From: Mycolicibacter arupensis
Lineage (GTDB): Bacteria; Actinomycetota; Actinomycetes; Mycobacteriales; Mycobacteriaceae
Reading direction: 5' to 3'
Length of the DNA: 64,000 nucleotides
Assembly (NCBI RefSeq): GCF_002086515.1
Contig: NZ_MVHH01000010.1
Location: forward strand, 48,006-112,005
Shown: positions 17,572 through 29,266 of the stretch, in pieces
Layout: every line of letters starts with the position of its first letter
How positions within the stretch are numbered: the first letter of the stretch is position 1
Position numbers and translations under genes: made by a program
The notes under the pieces: generated by a model
Told to the model about the DNA's origin: nothing
Database searches by the model: none
What the model saw: the letters and a program-made list of their open reading frames with translations, nothing else

Positions 17572-18585
17572 GTGAGTGCTTTCGCCACCGGGACTGGACT
17601 GGGATCGTGGCCGGGCACCTCGGCGCGCGCGGCGGCCGAGGTGGTGGTCGGTGAGTTGGGTGGGAGCCTGGCTCATCTGGTCGAGTTGCCGGGTCGTGGC
17701 GTGGGCGCAGACATGATCGGCCGGGCCGGCGCACTGCTGGTCGACATCGCCGTCGACACCGCCCCGCGTGGGTATCGGTTGGTGGCGCGCCCCGGTGCGG
17801 TGAGTCGCCGCGCGGCGAGCCTGCTCGGCGAGGACGTCGACGCCTTGGAAGAAGCGTGGGAGGTCGCTGGGCTACGAGGGAGCTCGCACCCGGTCAAGGT
17901 CCAGGCGGCCGGGCCGCTGACTCTGGCTGCGCAGGTGGAACTGGCCAACGGCCACCGGGCGATCACCGATCCGGGAGCGGTGCGGGACCTGGCCGCGTCA
18001 CTGGCCGAAGGGCTCAAGACGCACCGGGCCGACCTGTCTCGCCGACTGGACGCTCCCGTGGTGGTGCAGCTCGATGAACCGTCGCTGACCGCCGCGGTGA
18101 CCGGCCGCTTAGCCGGTGTGACCGCATTGAGCCCGGTGGCCCCCATTGACGAGGCGGTGGCCACCGCGCTGCTCGACACCTGCGTGGAGGCGATCGGTGG
18201 CGAGGTCTTGGTGCACAGCTGCGCATCGGATCTGCCGTGGAACGTGTTGCAGCGCAGTACGATCACTGCACTGGCTTTGGACTGCACCGCGTTGGACTCC
18301 GCCGACTATGACCAGATCGGTGCATTCGTCGATTCTGGCCGCACCGTGGTCATGGGGCTGGTTCCCGCCCTGGCCCCGGCGCGGGTCCCCGCCGTGGAAG
18401 AGCTCGCGGCCTCGGTGGCGGCGATCACCGACCGGATCGGATTCGCCCGCTCGATATTGGCCGAGCGGGTGGGAATCAGCCCGGTCTGCGGCATGGCCGG
18501 TGCAAGCGCGGCATGGGCGCGCACCGCATCGGGGCTGGTGCGCAAGGTAGGGGAGGCGCTGGTCGAGGACCCCGGCGCGATTTAG
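17572..18585 (+). CDS. Cobalamin-independent methionine synthase-like protein (Rv3015c-like)
   Basis: A 337-residue protein of the MetE C-terminal / UROD-like TIM-barrel fold. Visible segments are LPGRGVGADMIGRAG, PVKVQAAGPLTLAAQVELANG, the substrate strand PVVVQLDEPSLTA, and LVHSCASDLPW near the position of MetE zinc ligands. It is half the length of true MetE and lacks the N-terminal domain, so it may use another methyl donor or acceptor. GTG 17572 is chosen because the conserved TGTGLGSWPGT begins six codons later. It lies just before ligA as in M. tuberculosis. Confidence 0.8.
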   Translation: MSAFATGTGLGSWPGTSARAAAEVVVGELGGSLAHLVELPGRGVGADMIGRAGALLVDIAVDTAPRGYRLVARPGAVSRRAASLLGEDVDALEEAWEVAGLRGSSHPVKVQAAGPLTLAAQVELANGHRAITDPGAVRDLAASLAEGLKTHRADLSRRLDAPVVVQLDEPSLTAAVTGRLAGVTALSPVAPIDEAVATALLDTCVEAIGGEVLVHSCASDLPWNVLQRSTITALALDCTALDSADYDQIGAFVDSGRTVVMGLVPALAPARVPAVEELAASVAAITDRIGFARSILAERVGISPVCGMAGASAAWARTASGLVRKVGEALVEDPGAI

Positions 18586-18610
18586 CGGCACCGAAGGCCG
18601 CCGGTCGGGA

Positions 18611-19006
18611 TCAGGGTCCGTCCAGGCTCCGAATCAATCGCTGCGGCGCGATCAGCCGAAACGAGGCATCGATCAACTCGTGCACCTCATCCCAATCCAC
18701 CTCAGCTGCATCGAAATCCATTCCCAGCCAACCGGACGGACCCAGATACATCGGTGAGAAGAACCTCCGATCCTGCTCCAGTGCCCGTCGCTCGGATTCG
18801 TCGACCTTGACCAGCAGTGCATGGGGATAGCGCACCATCGTGCCGGTGGCCTTGCTGGCGCCGCCATAGACGGCGAACATCTTGGGGGCACAGAACACCG
18901 GGCGACCGTGCGAGATCTTCTCGAACGCCTCGGGAAAGCCCAGCGCGACTCTGCGCAGCTCCGCCAGACCGGGATCGCCGTCGCGGAACATGACTGGGTG
19001 CGCCAT
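18611..19006 (-). CDS. MmcQ/YjbR-family (DUF1801/PF04237-like) protein
   Basis: A 131-residue protein with the MmcQ/YjbR pattern: ELRRVALGFPEAFEKISHGR, then PVFCAPKMFAVYGG, HALLVKVDESERRALEQD, and YLGPSGWLGMDFDA before the final helix. These are small cytoplasmic double-wing proteins proposed to bind DNA, of unknown role. ATG 19006 starts just before the first conserved helix. It is convergent with the MetE-like gene and divergent from ligA, only 33 bases away. Confidence 0.85.
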   Translation of the reverse strand: MAHPVMFRDGDPGLAELRRVALGFPEAFEKISHGRPVFCAPKMFAVYGGASKATGTMVRYPHALLVKVDESERRALEQDRRFFSPMYLGPSGWLGMDFDAAEVDWDEVHELIDASFRLIAPQRLIRSLDGP

Positions 19007-19027
19007 GCCGCCAGCGTAGCGAGCAGA

Positions 19028-21130
<2,103 letters not shown>

Positions 21131-21137
21131 CGCCCGA

Positions 21138-21803
21138 TCAGCGCAGCAACGTCGCCACGATCCCCGCCAGATAACCCAGCCGAACCACTTCGGCGGGCAA
21201 GAAATCCGGTCCTCCGGTACGACCGAGCACGATCGCGGTGCGCGGGTTACCCAGCGGCGCCGCGGCCAACGCGACATCCATGTCCCGCCACACGGCAGGC
21301 ACCCATGTGGCGGTGTTGTCCAGGGCGGTGGGGCGCTCGATCGGCAACCACGGCACCGCTTCGACCTGAGTCTCCGGGGTGCCTGGGCTGCCGGCGAGCC
21401 GACGGAATCCTCCCTCGGAGCCCTCGGCGCGCAGCACCACACACCAGCTGACCCGCAGCACACGGGGAGCCTCATTGGCGAGTTTCGCCAGTTTGGCGCT
21501 GCGGTCCCCGGCCGCCGCGACATGATCGATCAGCTCGAGTTCACGGTGCGCATCCAGCAATCCGGTGTGCGGACGAATGCTGTGCACCCGAACTCCGGGC
21601 AACCGCTCGGCGGCGGTGATGAGCACATCGGGCATCGACCCCTGCGGCAACTCGACCACCAGATCGTCGATGGCCGAACCGGTGCCGCGGTCGACGACAT
21701 CCAGCGACAAGATGTCGGCCCCCACCGAGCCCAGGCCCACGGCGAGGGAGCCGAGGCTGCCGGGGCGGTCGTCGAGTTCGACGCGCAGCAGATAGGAAGG
21801 CAT
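21138..21803 (-). CDS. ACT-domain protein (Rv3013-like)
   Basis: A 221-residue protein with an N-terminal ACT domain (SYLLRVELDDRPGSLGSLAV, GADILSLDVVDRG), the fold that binds amino acids in regulatory enzymes. The C-terminal half (WCVVLRAEGSEGGFRRLAGS; NPRTAIVLGRTGGPDFLP) matches no enzyme I recognise. ATG 21803 is chosen because the ACT strand starts at the second residue. It is convergent with ligA (7 bases apart) and divergent from gatC. It is likely an amino-acid sensor, possibly linked to the Asn/Gln aminoacylation genes beside it. Confidence 0.88.
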   Translation of the reverse strand: MPSYLLRVELDDRPGSLGSLAVGLGSVGADILSLDVVDRGTGSAIDDLVVELPQGSMPDVLITAAERLPGVRVHSIRPHTGLLDAHRELELIDHVAAAGDRSAKLAKLANEAPRVLRVSWCVVLRAEGSEGGFRRLAGSPGTPETQVEAVPWLPIERPTALDNTATWVPAVWRDMDVALAAAPLGNPRTAIVLGRTGGPDFLPAEVVRLGYLAGIVATLLR

Positions 21804-21891
21804 GCGCAACTTTCCCACAGTGCCAGGCCGCGCCGCCGAAAGTGAGGCCGGTCTCACGCTCGCCGCCGCACGGGGCCTCAGCGGCGCCGAC

Positions 21892-21897
21892 TAGGCT
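21892..21897 (+). promoter_or_regulatory. -10 box of gatC, leaderless-type
   Basis: TAGGCT is followed by eight bases (TTGCACCC) and the GTG start of gatC. There is no purine-rich ribosome-binding site, so a leaderless gatCA transcript is likely. The same TAGGCT is found before serA and the FAA hydrolase gene. Confidence 0.5.
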
Positions 21898-21905
21898 TTG
21901 CACCC

Positions 21906-22205
21906 GTGTCCCAGATCTCTCGTGACGACGTAGCGCACCTGGCCCGGTTGGCCCGGCTGGCGCTGACCGACGCCGAGTTGGACGGCTTCGCCGGCCAGCT
22001 CGATGCGATTCTGACTCATGTCAGCACCATTGCGGCTGTCGACGTCACCGGCGTCGAGGCCACCGACAATCCCCTCAAGGACGTCAACGTCACCCGGCCC
22101 GACGAGATCGTCGCCGGGCTTACCCAGGCTCAGGCGCTGGCCGCCGCGCCGCGCACCGCCGAGAACCGCTTTGCGGTCCCGCAGATTCTGGGGGAGGGCC
22201 AGTGA
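21906..22205 (+). CDS. gatC: Asp/Glu-tRNA amidotransferase subunit C
   Basis: This 99-residue protein is the small structural subunit of GatCAB, which converts Glu-tRNA(Gln) and Asp-tRNA(Asn) to the amide forms. The sequence is typical: [20 protein letters not shown], then [19 protein letters not shown] and [10 protein letters not shown]. It overlaps gatA by four bases (GTGA). gatB is separated, about 4.2 kb downstream. Confidence 0.95.
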   Translation: MSQISRDDVAHLARLARLALTDAELDGFAGQLDAILTHVSTIAAVDVTGVEATDNPLKDVNVTRPDEIVAGLTQAQALAAAPRTAENRFAVPQILGEGQ

Positions 22206-23683
22206 GCGAGTTGATCCGCCTCGACGCGGCCACCCTGGCGGCCAAGATCGCCGCCCGCGAGGTTTCCTCGGTCGAGGTCACCCGCGCTCACCTGGACCAG
22301 ATCGCCGCCACCGATGAGCGCTACGGGGCATTTCTGCACGTCGCCGCAGATACGGCGCTGGGGGCAGCCGAAGCCGCGGACAAGGCCATTGCCGCGGGCG
22401 AGGCCCCTTCGGCGCTGGCCGGTGTCCCATTGGCTCTCAAGGATGTCTTCACCACCGTCGACTCGCCCACCACCTGCGGATCGAAGATCCTCGAAGGCTG
22501 GCAGGCCCCCTACGACGCGACGGTCACCGCTCGGCTGCGTGCGGCAGGCATCCCGATTCTGGGCAAGACCAACATGGACGAGTTCGCCATGGGCTCGTCC
22601 ACCGAGAACTCTGCCTTCGGCCCGACGCGCAACCCGTGGGACGTGGAGCGGGTGCCCGGAGGGTCCGGTGGCGGTAGTGCCGCGGCGCTGGCGGCGTTCC
22701 AGGCCCCACTGGCCATCGGCACCGACACCGGCGGCTCGATCCGGCAACCGGCTGCGCTGACGGCAACCGTTGGCGTCAAGCCCACCTACGGCACCGTGAG
22801 TCGCTACGGGTTGGTGGCGTGCGCGTCCTCACTGGATCAGGGCGGGCCCTGCGCGCGCACGGTGCTCGACACTGCGCTGCTGCACCAGGTGATCGCCGGA
22901 CACGACCCGCGCGACTCCACCTCGGTGGACGCGCTGGTGCCCGACGTCGTCGGCGCTGCGCGTGCCGGCGCAACCGGTGACCTGTCGGGTGTACGGATCG
23001 GGGTGGTGCGCCAGCTGCACAGCGGCGAGGGCTACCAGCCGGGGGTGCTGGCGTCATTCAATGCCGCCGTCGACCAGCTCAAGGCGTTGGGTGCACAGGT
23101 CTCCGAAGTGGACTGCCCGCACTTCGACTACTCGCTGTCGGCGTATTACCTCATTCTGCCCTCGGAGGTCTCGTCCAACCTGGCGCGCTTCGACGCGATG
23201 CGTTTCGGGCTGCGTGTCGGCGACGACGGGACCCGCAGTGCCGAGGAGGTGATGGCGCTGACGAGGGCGGCAGGATTCGGGCCTGAGGTCAAACGCCGGA
23301 TCATGCTGGGCACCTATGCGCTGTCCGCGGGTTACTACGACGCCTACTACAACCAGGCGCAAAAAGTGCGTACCCTGATCGCCCGCGACCTCGATGAGGC
23401 GTATCAATCCGTCGATGTGCTGATCTCCCCGACGACTCCCACGACGGCGTTCCGATTGGGGGAGAAGGTCGATGACCCCCTCGCGATGTACCTGTTCGAC
23501 CTGTGCACCCTGCCGCTGAATCTGGCCGGGCACTGCGGTATGTCGGTGCCGTCCGGCTTGTCCGGCGACGATGGGCTCCCGGTCGGCCTCCAGATCATGG
23601 CCCCCGCCTTGGCCGACGACAGGTTGTACCGAGTGGGTGCGGCGTACGAGGCGGCCCGCGGGGCGCTACCCGCCGCGATCTGA
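22202..23683 (+). CDS. gatA: Glutamyl/aspartyl-tRNA amidotransferase subunit A
   Basis: This 493-residue amidase-signature glutaminase generates ammonia from glutamine for tRNA amidation by GatB. The Ser-cisSer-Lys triad is visible: Lys80 in [10 protein letters not shown], the cis-Ser at about 155 in [13 protein letters not shown] and nucleophile Ser178 in [13 protein letters not shown]. Length and motifs are normal. It is translationally coupled to gatC. No glutaminyl-tRNA synthetase is seen here, and the adjacent gltX and tRNA-Gln fit the indirect Gln-tRNA pathway of actinobacteria. Confidence 0.96.
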   Translation: MSELIRLDAATLAAKIAAREVSSVEVTRAHLDQIAATDERYGAFLHVAADTALGAAEAADKAIAAGEAPSALAGVPLALKDVFTTVDSPTTCGSKILEGWQAPYDATVTARLRAAGIPILGKTNMDEFAMGSSTENSAFGPTRNPWDVERVPGGSGGGSAAALAAFQAPLAIGTDTGGSIRQPAALTATVGVKPTYGTVSRYGLVACASSLDQGGPCARTVLDTALLHQVIAGHDPRDSTSVDALVPDVVGAARAGATGDLSGVRIGVVRQLHSGEGYQPGVLASFNAAVDQLKALGAQVSEVDCPHFDYSLSAYYLILPSEVSSNLARFDAMRFGLRVGDDGTRSAEEVMALTRAAGFGPEVKRRIMLGTYALSAGYYDAYYNQAQKVRTLIARDLDEAYQSVDVLISPTTPTTAFRLGEKVDDPLAMYLFDLCTLPLNLAGHCGMSVPSGLSGDDGLPVGLQIMAPALADDRLYRVGAAYEAARGALPAAI

Positions 23684-23783
23684 GCTGGTCTGACCCCCGC
23701 GCCCGCGGCGGGCGAGGGAAAAGTTCGAGTGGAGCTCGCCACTAACCGCTGTCTCGGAGTGATCGACCCGGCAAGATGGTCCC

Positions 23784-24815
23784 ATGCGGATCGGAGTGCT
23801 CACAGGCGGCGGTGACTGCCCCGGATTGAATGCGGTGATCAGGGCGGTGGTACGCACCTGCGACTCACGCTACGGCTCGACGGTGGTGGGTTTCCAGGAC
23901 GGCTGGCGCGGCCTGCTGGAGAACCGTCGCATCCAGTTGGCCAACGACGACCGCAATGATCGGCTGCTGGGCAAAGGCGGCACCGTGCTGGGCACCGCGC
24001 GGGTGAACCCCGACAAGCTGCGCGCCGGCCTGGATCAGGTGAAGCAGACCCTCGATGACAACGGCATCGACGTGCTCATTCCGATCGGCGGCGAGGGCAC
24101 TTTGACTGCGGCGCACTGGTTGTCGCAGGAGAACGTTCCGGTGGTCGGGGTGCCCAAGACCATCGACAACGACATCGATTGCACCGACGTCACTTTCGGT
24201 CACGACACCGCGCTGCAGGTTGCCACCGATGCCATCGACCGGCTGCACTCCACCGCCGAATCGCACCAGCGGGTGATGCTGGTCGAGGTGATGGGACGCC
24301 ACGCCGGATGGATCGCGCTCAACGCCGGCCTGGCCACCGGCGCGCACATGACGCTGATCCCCGAGCAGCCCTTCGACGTCGAAGAGGTCTGCCGACTGGT
24401 CAAGCAGCGCTTCCAGCACGGCTCGTCGCACTTCATCTGTGTTGTCGCCGAAGGAGCCAAGCCCGCTGCCGGGTCCATGGAGCTGCGCTCCGGCGGCGTC
24501 GACGAGTTCGGCCACGAGCGGTTCACCGGTGTGGCCGCCCAACTGGCCGTCGAAATCGAGAAGCGCGTCAAGAAAGAAGTCCGCACCACCGTGCTGGGAC
24601 ATGTGCAGCGCGGTGGCACGCCAACCGCCTACGACCGGGTCCTGGCAACCCGATTCGGCGTCAACGCCGCTGACGCCGCCCACGCAGGCGAGTACGGCAT
24701 GATGGTGTCGCTGCGCGGCCAGGAGATCGGCAGGGTGGCGTTGGCCGACGCGGTCCGCCAGCTCAAGGTGGTGCCGCAGAGCCGCTACGACGACGCGGCG
24801 GCATTCTTCGGCTAG
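23784..24815 (+). CDS. pfkA: 6-phosphofructokinase
   Basis: This 343-residue enzyme phosphorylates fructose 6-phosphate in glycolysis. The nucleotide loop is [20 protein letters not shown], followed by [12 protein letters not shown] Gly after the acidic residue here fits ATP rather than pyrophosphate use. The catalytic loop is [20 protein letters not shown], then [13 protein letters not shown]. It matches Rv3010c in position between gatA and gatB. The ATG at 23784 directly begins the conserved domain. Confidence 0.96.
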   Translation: MRIGVLTGGGDCPGLNAVIRAVVRTCDSRYGSTVVGFQDGWRGLLENRRIQLANDDRNDRLLGKGGTVLGTARVNPDKLRAGLDQVKQTLDDNGIDVLIPIGGEGTLTAAHWLSQENVPVVGVPKTIDNDIDCTDVTFGHDTALQVATDAIDRLHSTAESHQRVMLVEVMGRHAGWIALNAGLATGAHMTLIPEQPFDVEEVCRLVKQRFQHGSSHFICVVAEGAKPAAGSMELRSGGVDEFGHERFTGVAAQLAVEIEKRVKKEVRTTVLGHVQRGGTPTAYDRVLATRFGVNAADAAHAGEYGMMVSLRGQEIGRVALADAVRQLKVVPQSRYDDAAAFFG

Positions 24816-24906
24816 TTCGCGTGTGGCGTGACAACGCTGCGAAATGGCCGCACAATGGTGAGGTTGTGATTTCTGATGCCTGATGGTCGAAGGCTGGGGG
24901 TGGAGT

Positions 24907-25254
24907 ATGGGAAAGATGGCGTTGTCCGCCGTGGTGCTGTGCGGACTGCCGATGGGACTGGTGCTCGCCGCGCCGGCTTTCGCCAGTGGCGACCAGATCG
25001 GCGATTACGTCACCGATCACGGCAATGATGTCTGCGCATTCATCAACGACCAGCCGAGTTTGGCCGGCGTCAAGCACGCGGTGAGTCACATCCTGGCGAC
25101 CAGCGGCCTGCCGGAGGACCAGACGGGGCGGCTATTGGCCAGTTCGGTGATCGCCGACTGCCCCGAAGATGGCCCGCTGGTGCAGGAATTCGTCTTGTAC
25201 GAAAGGCTCCGGCAGCAGAACGGCCCGGGTGTCGGCGTCACGCTCGGACCCTGA
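24907..25254 (+). CDS. Secreted DUF732-family protein
   Basis: A 115-residue small secreted protein. Residues 1-~29 are a signal peptide (KMALSAVVLCGLPMGLVLAA then PAFA-S cleavage). The mature part has two cysteines and the pattern of mycobacterial DUF732 proteins: DYVTDHGNDVCAFINDQPS, and a following helix ending VIADCPE. DUF732 proteins are abundant in mycobacteria and their function is unknown. ATG 24907 is preferred over 24883 because it gives a standard signal peptide and follows a GGAG. It lies between pfkA and a convergent DUF2237 gene. Confidence 0.8.
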   Translation: MGKMALSAVVLCGLPMGLVLAAPAFASGDQIGDYVTDHGNDVCAFINDQPSLAGVKHAVSHILATSGLPEDQTGRLLASSVIADCPEDGPLVQEFVLYERLRQQNGPGVGVTLGP

Positions 25255-25272
25255 CCGCAGGGCCGCTGCCGG

Positions 25273-25659
25273 TCAGAGGTCGCTGGGGTCGTCTGGCACG
25301 TCCACGGCGTAATCGGCCAGCACCTCAAGGCTGACCACGTCGAGCGTGCGTTCACCGGTGGCGGCCAGCACCACCGGCGCGGCGCAGCCGTCGCGATGGG
25401 CGCGCAGCCAGTTCAGCGCGGTGACGCACCACCGATCTCCGGGCGTGAGGCCGGGGAATCGGTAGGCCGGCATCGGGGTGGACAGGTCATTGCCGATCGA
25501 GCGCTGGTGTTCTAAGAACTCGCTCGTGACGACAGCGCAAATCGTGTGCAGCCCAACGTCCTCGGGCCCTGACGAGCAACAGCCATCGCGATAGAAACCG
25601 GTGATCGGGTCGTTGCCGCACGGCTCCAGCGGGCCGCCCAGTACGTTGCGGTCGGGCAT
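25273..25659 (-). CDS. DUF2237 family protein
   Basis: A 128-residue protein matching the DUF2237 pattern from end to end: NVLGGPLEPCGNDPITGFYR, DGCCSSGPEDVGLHTICAVV, TSEFLEHQRSIGNDLSTPMP and FPGLTPGDRWCVTALNWLRA. The conserved cysteines and GDRWC are intact. These small cytoplasmic proteins have no established function. It is convergent with the DUF732 gene and divergent from the TenA gene, with 36 bases between the start codons. Confidence 0.9.
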   Translation of the reverse strand: MPDRNVLGGPLEPCGNDPITGFYRDGCCSSGPEDVGLHTICAVVTSEFLEHQRSIGNDLSTPMPAYRFPGLTPGDRWCVTALNWLRAHRDGCAAPVVLAATGERTLDVVSLEVLADYAVDVPDDPSDL

Positions 25660-25695
25660 GGGGCCAGTCTAAGGCGATGTCGCCTACGGTGAGGT

Positions 25696-26364
25696 ATGGC
25701 CGAGAAGAATCGTGAGCGGTTGTGGGAGCGCATCGACGGTATCTACCAGCAGATCTGCGAGCACCCGTTCATCACCGGCCTCACCGACGGGACGCTGGGC
25801 CGCAACCAGTTTCACCACTATCTGGTGCAGGACGCCCACTACCTGCGGGGGTACGCGCGGGCGCTGGAGGGATGCGCGACCAAGGCCCCGATCGCGTCGG
25901 AAAGGGCGATGTTCGCCGAGCACGCCGAGGTGGCGATCACCGCAGAGGCAGAACTGCATGCCGGGCTGCTCGCGGAGTTGGCGCCCGGCGTCGAGCCTGC
26001 CGCGGCGCAGCCGCTCACCCCGACAACACGCGCCTACGTCAGTTACCTGATGTCCGTCACGGCATCAGGCTCCTACTCCGAGGCCATCGCCGCGGTGCTC
26101 CCTTGCTACTGGATCTATGCCCGAGTCGGCGAGCACCTGCAGCGCCACGGTTCCCCGGAGCCGCTGTTTCAGCGCTGGATCGACACCTACGCCGGTGACG
26201 AGTACCAGGCGGTGGTCGAGGCCGTGCTGGCCGTCGTCGACCGGGTCGGCGCACTCGCGCCGGCCACGGAATGGGAGGCCATGCTCGGGCATCTGCACAC
26301 CGCCGCACGTTATGAATGGATGTTCTTCGACGCCGCCTACCGGATGGAGGACTGGCCGGTGTGA
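25696..26364 (+). CDS. TenA-family protein, thiaminase II / aminopyrimidine aminohydrolase-like
   Basis: This 222-residue protein has the TenA all-helical fold: [49 protein letters not shown] with the conserved active-site cysteine, and the C-terminal Glu in [16 protein letters not shown]. TenA enzymes hydrolyse degraded thiamine pyrimidines for salvage. A TACGGT box five bases before the ATG suggests a leaderless transcript. It stands just before gatB on the same strand and ends 38 bases ahead of it. Thiamine salvage is the best guess; no other thi genes are near. Confidence 0.88.
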   Translation: MAEKNRERLWERIDGIYQQICEHPFITGLTDGTLGRNQFHHYLVQDAHYLRGYARALEGCATKAPIASERAMFAEHAEVAITAEAELHAGLLAELAPGVEPAAAQPLTPTTRAYVSYLMSVTASGSYSEAIAAVLPCYWIYARVGEHLQRHGSPEPLFQRWIDTYAGDEYQAVVEAVLAVVDRVGALAPATEWEAMLGHLHTAARYEWMFFDAAYRMEDWPV

Positions 26365-26388
26365 CCAAGCCGGGACAACGCAGTCACC

Positions 26389-26394
26389 TAGACT
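26389..26394 (+). promoter_or_regulatory. -10 box of gatB, leaderless-type
   Basis: TAGACT followed by eight bases (TTGCAGCT) and the ATG of gatB. It fits the TANNNT consensus and gives gatB its own start site despite the upstream TenA gene being on the same strand. Confidence 0.5.
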
Positions 26395-26402
26395 TTGCAG
26401 CT

Positions 26403-27905
26403 ATGACCGCTGCTGTCGCCGAACTGCTTGACTACGACGACGTCCTCGCCCGCTTCGACCCGGTTCTGGGCCTGGAAGTGCACGTCGAGCTGTCCACGGC
26501 CACCAAGATGTTCTGCGGATGCTCGACGGCTTTCGGCGCCGAGCCCAACACCCAGGTGTGTCCGGTGTGTCTGGGCCTGCCCGGCTCGCTGCCGGTGCTC
26601 AATGCCACCGCCGTCGAATCGGCGATCCGGATCGGGCTCGCGCTCAACTGCGAGATCGCCTCCTGGTGCCGGTTTGCCCGGAAGAACTACTTCTACCCCG
26701 ACCAGCCGAAGAACTACCAGATCTCCCAGTACGACGAGCCGATCGCCTTCAACGGCTACCTGGACGTGCCGCTGGAGGACGGCTCGGTGTGGCGGGTGGA
26801 TATCGAACGCGCCCACATGGAAGAAGACACCGGCAAACTCACTCACCTCGGTGGTGAGAGCGGTCGGATCGGGGATGCCACCGAATCCCTGGTCGACTAC
26901 AACCGGGCCGGTGTCCCGCTGATCGAGATCGTCACCAAACCGATCGTCGGCGCCGCTGAGCGCGCACCGCAGATCGCCCGGGCCTATGTGACCGCACTGC
27001 GGGATCTGCTGCGGGCGTTGGATGTTTCCGACGTTCGCATGGACCAAGGTTCCATGCGCTGCGACGCGAACGTATCGCTGAAGCCCACCGGTGCAGCCGA
27101 ATTCGGAACCCGAACCGAGACCAAGAACGTCAACTCCCTCAAGAGCGTCGAAGTGGCGGTGAGCTATGAGATGCGACGCCAAGGCGCGGTGCTGACCAGC
27201 GGCGGCACGGTCGTCCAGGAGACCCGGCACTTCCATGAGGCCGGCTACACCAGCCCGGGGCGGGCCAAGGAGACCGCGGAGGACTACCGCTATTTCCCCG
27301 AACCCGATCTGGAGCCGGTGGCGCCGTCGGCCGAGCTGGTCGCCGAGCTGCGCAGCACCATCCCGGAACTACCGTGGCTGTCCCGCAAGAAGATTCAGGA
27401 GCAGTGGGGCGTCTCCGACGAGGTGATGCGTGACCTGGTCAACGCAGGCGCGGTCGAGTTGGTCGCGGCCACCGTGGCCGCCGGCGCCTCCAGCGAGGCG
27501 GCCCGGGCCTGGTGGGGAAACTTCCTGGTGCAGAAGGCCAACGAAGCCGGTATCGAACTGGACGCACTGGCTATCACTCCCCAGCAGGTCGCCGATGTCG
27601 TTGCGCTGGTGGACTCAGGTGAGCTGTCCAACAAGCTGGCCCGACAGGTGGTTGAGGGCGTGCTGGCCGGCGAGGGGGAGCCTGCCCAGGTGATGGCCGA
27701 CCGGGGCTTGGTCGTGGTGCGCGACGACTCGGTGATCCAGGCCGCCATCGATGAGGCGTTGGCAGCCAACCCTGATGTGGCCGAAAAGATTCGGGGCGGA
27801 AAGGTGCAGGCTGCCGGAGCCATCGTGGGGGCGGTGATGAAGGCGACCAAAGGCCAGGCAGACGCCGCTCGGGTGCGTGAACTGGTTCTCGCCGCCTGCA
27901 GCTAG
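26403..27905 (+). CDS. gatB: Aspartyl/glutamyl-tRNA amidotransferase subunit B
   Basis: A 500-residue kinase-transamidase subunit of GatCAB. It has the zinc-binding and catalytic N-terminus ([34 protein letters not shown]), the signature [35 protein letters not shown], and a C-terminal YqeY-like tail ([18 protein letters not shown]). ATG 26403 is chosen because the family starts nearby and a -10 box precedes it; the open frame continues 29 codons upstream into the TenA gene. Confidence 0.96.
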   Translation: MTAAVAELLDYDDVLARFDPVLGLEVHVELSTATKMFCGCSTAFGAEPNTQVCPVCLGLPGSLPVLNATAVESAIRIGLALNCEIASWCRFARKNYFYPDQPKNYQISQYDEPIAFNGYLDVPLEDGSVWRVDIERAHMEEDTGKLTHLGGESGRIGDATESLVDYNRAGVPLIEIVTKPIVGAAERAPQIARAYVTALRDLLRALDVSDVRMDQGSMRCDANVSLKPTGAAEFGTRTETKNVNSLKSVEVAVSYEMRRQGAVLTSGGTVVQETRHFHEAGYTSPGRAKETAEDYRYFPEPDLEPVAPSAELVAELRSTIPELPWLSRKKIQEQWGVSDEVMRDLVNAGAVELVAATVAAGASSEAARAWWGNFLVQKANEAGIELDALAITPQQVADVVALVDSGELSNKLARQVVEGVLAGEGEPAQVMADRGLVVVRDDSVIQAAIDEALAANPDVAEKIRGGKVQAAGAIVGAVMKATKGQADAARVRELVLAACS

Positions 27906-28171
27906 CCGCAGCCCCCGCGGTCGGAGGGCTACGGCAGCTGGCGGACTGGCTGGTGGCTCCGGTGGTCGAACATGAATCGCAGCCACCGAACATCGATCAG
28001 CATTGTCGGCATCCTTTTCCCTAGGTGGTCGGGTGGTCACCACTCGACCTGAGATCCAAGGTAAGCCGCATATTTAAGGCACTCGGGCGGAGTCAGTAAT
28101 ACTTCTGTGAGAACCGATGCCCCGACGGCCCCAACGGAAGTGGCCCCGCTCACAAGCGAAGGGCCGCCGCG
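27906..28171. other. Intergenic stretch between gatB and the IS481-family element
   Basis: No gene is supported in these 266 bases. The only structure seen is a hairpin at 28142-28165, where GGCCCCGCT pairs with AGCG-AA-GGGCC around CACA. It might end transcripts from gatB or, before the IS arrived, from lppZ on the other strand. A CCTAGG at 28020-28025 is an unused CTAG site similar to the one the IS occupies. Confidence 0.5.
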
Positions 28172-28220
28172 CCTAGTTGTATCCGGCAGGGACGTTGTTG
28201 ACGATTCTGCTGTGAGAAGG

Positions 28221-28278
28221 GAGGACCTCCGGGCTTAGTGGAGATGTCTGACGTCTCTACTCACACACGGAGGTCCTC
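28221..28278 (+). promoter_or_regulatory. Stem-loop that hides the transposase ribosome-binding site
   Basis: GAGGACCTCC (28221-28230) is perfectly complementary to GGAGGTCCTC (28269-28278), which holds the Shine-Dalgarno GGAGG and abuts the GTG start. Inside, AGTGGAGA (28237-28244) pairs with TCTCTACT (28254-28261). A transcript entering from outside the IS would fold this stem and block translation, as known for IS10 and IS50. Confidence 0.6.
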
Positions 28279-29253
28279 GTGCCCCACGCTAATGCCCGGT
28301 TGACCGTTCATGGCCGACGACTGCTCGTTGATCGAGTCCTCATCGATGGCCGCAAGCCTGCGCATGTGGCTGCCGAACTCGGCGTGTCCCGCCAGTGCGC
28401 GTATCGCTGGGTGCGCCGATACCGCGAGGAGGGCCCCGCTGGCCTAGTGGATCGGTCGTCTCGACCTCGCCGCTGCCCGAACCGAACACCGGCACATGTC
28501 GAGGCCGCGATCGTGGCACTCCGGCTCAGCGAGCGGCGCGGCCAACAGTGGATCGGCGACGAGCTCGGGCTGTGCGCTCGGACTGTCTCGGCGGTTCTTC
28601 GACGCCATCAGCTGCCCTACCTGCGAGACTGCGATCCGCTGACCGGTGAGGTCATCCGCGCCTCCCAAGCCACTACCCGGCGCTACGAACGTTGCCGACC
28701 AGGCGAGCTGATTCACATGGACGTCAAAAAGATTGGTCGCATTCCTGACGGAGGCGGCTGGAAAGCACATGGCCGGCGGATGAGTAGGACATTTGCGCAG
28801 AAGAAGGCCCGAATCGGATTCGACTACGTCCATTCAGCCGTCGATGACCACTCGCGCTTGGCGTACTCAGAGATCCTCGACGATGAGAAGGGGCAAACCT
28901 GCGCACAGTTCCTCGCCCGTGCCGCCGAGTACTTCGCCGACCACGGCGTCACCACCATTGAGGCCGTCATCACCGACAATCACTTCAGCTACCGACACTC
29001 CCGCGAGGTCGCTGCCGTCATCGCTGCGATGGACGCCAAACATCTCTTCATCAAACCGCACTGCCCCTGGCAAAACGGAAAGGTGGAGCGCTACAACCGG
29101 ACCTTGCAGACCGAGTGGGCCTACCGGCAAGTCTTCACCTCAAACGCCGACCGTTGCGCCGCCCTTGCCCCGTGGCTCGAGCACTACAACAATCAACGGC
29201 GCCACTCAGCCATCGGAAACCGACCTCCGATCAGCCGACTGTCACCAACCTGA
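28279..29253 (+). CDS. IS481-family DDE transposase
   Basis: A 324-residue transposase. The N-terminal helix-turn-helix region is DGRKPAHVAAELGVSRQCAY then RWVRRYREEGPAGLVDRSSR. The integrase core carries the DDE triad: D in LIHMDVKKIGRIPDG, D in AVITDNHFSY, and E in WQNGKVERYNRTLQTEW. It ends with the family tail YNNQRRHSAIGNRPPISRL. The GTG start is preceded by GGAGG five bases away. The reading frame is intact, so the element could move. Confidence 0.95.
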   Translation: MPHANARLTVHGRRLLVDRVLIDGRKPAHVAAELGVSRQCAYRWVRRYREEGPAGLVDRSSRPRRCPNRTPAHVEAAIVALRLSERRGQQWIGDELGLCARTVSAVLRRHQLPYLRDCDPLTGEVIRASQATTRRYERCRPGELIHMDVKKIGRIPDGGGWKAHGRRMSRTFAQKKARIGFDYVHSAVDDHSRLAYSEILDDEKGQTCAQFLARAAEYFADHGVTTIEAVITDNHFSYRHSREVAAVIAAMDAKHLFIKPHCPWQNGKVERYNRTLQTEWAYRQVFTSNADRCAALAPWLEHYNNQRRHSAIGNRPPISRLSPT

Positions 29254-29266
29254 CTGCCGGATACAC

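Larger units (their letters stand above)
28178..29265 (+). mobile_element. IS481-family insertion sequence, complete, with 6-bp target duplication
   Basis: A 1088-base element bounded by inverted ends TGTATCCGGCAG (28178-28189, and its complement at 29254-29265). Both sides carry the same 6 bases, CCTAGT (28172-28177 and 29266-29271), matching the NCTAGN target preference of IS481. It encodes one intact transposase. The right target copy contains the stop codon of lppZ, so that gene is left intact. Perfect ends, exact target copies and an open transposase suggest a recent, possibly active insertion. Confidence 0.92.
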
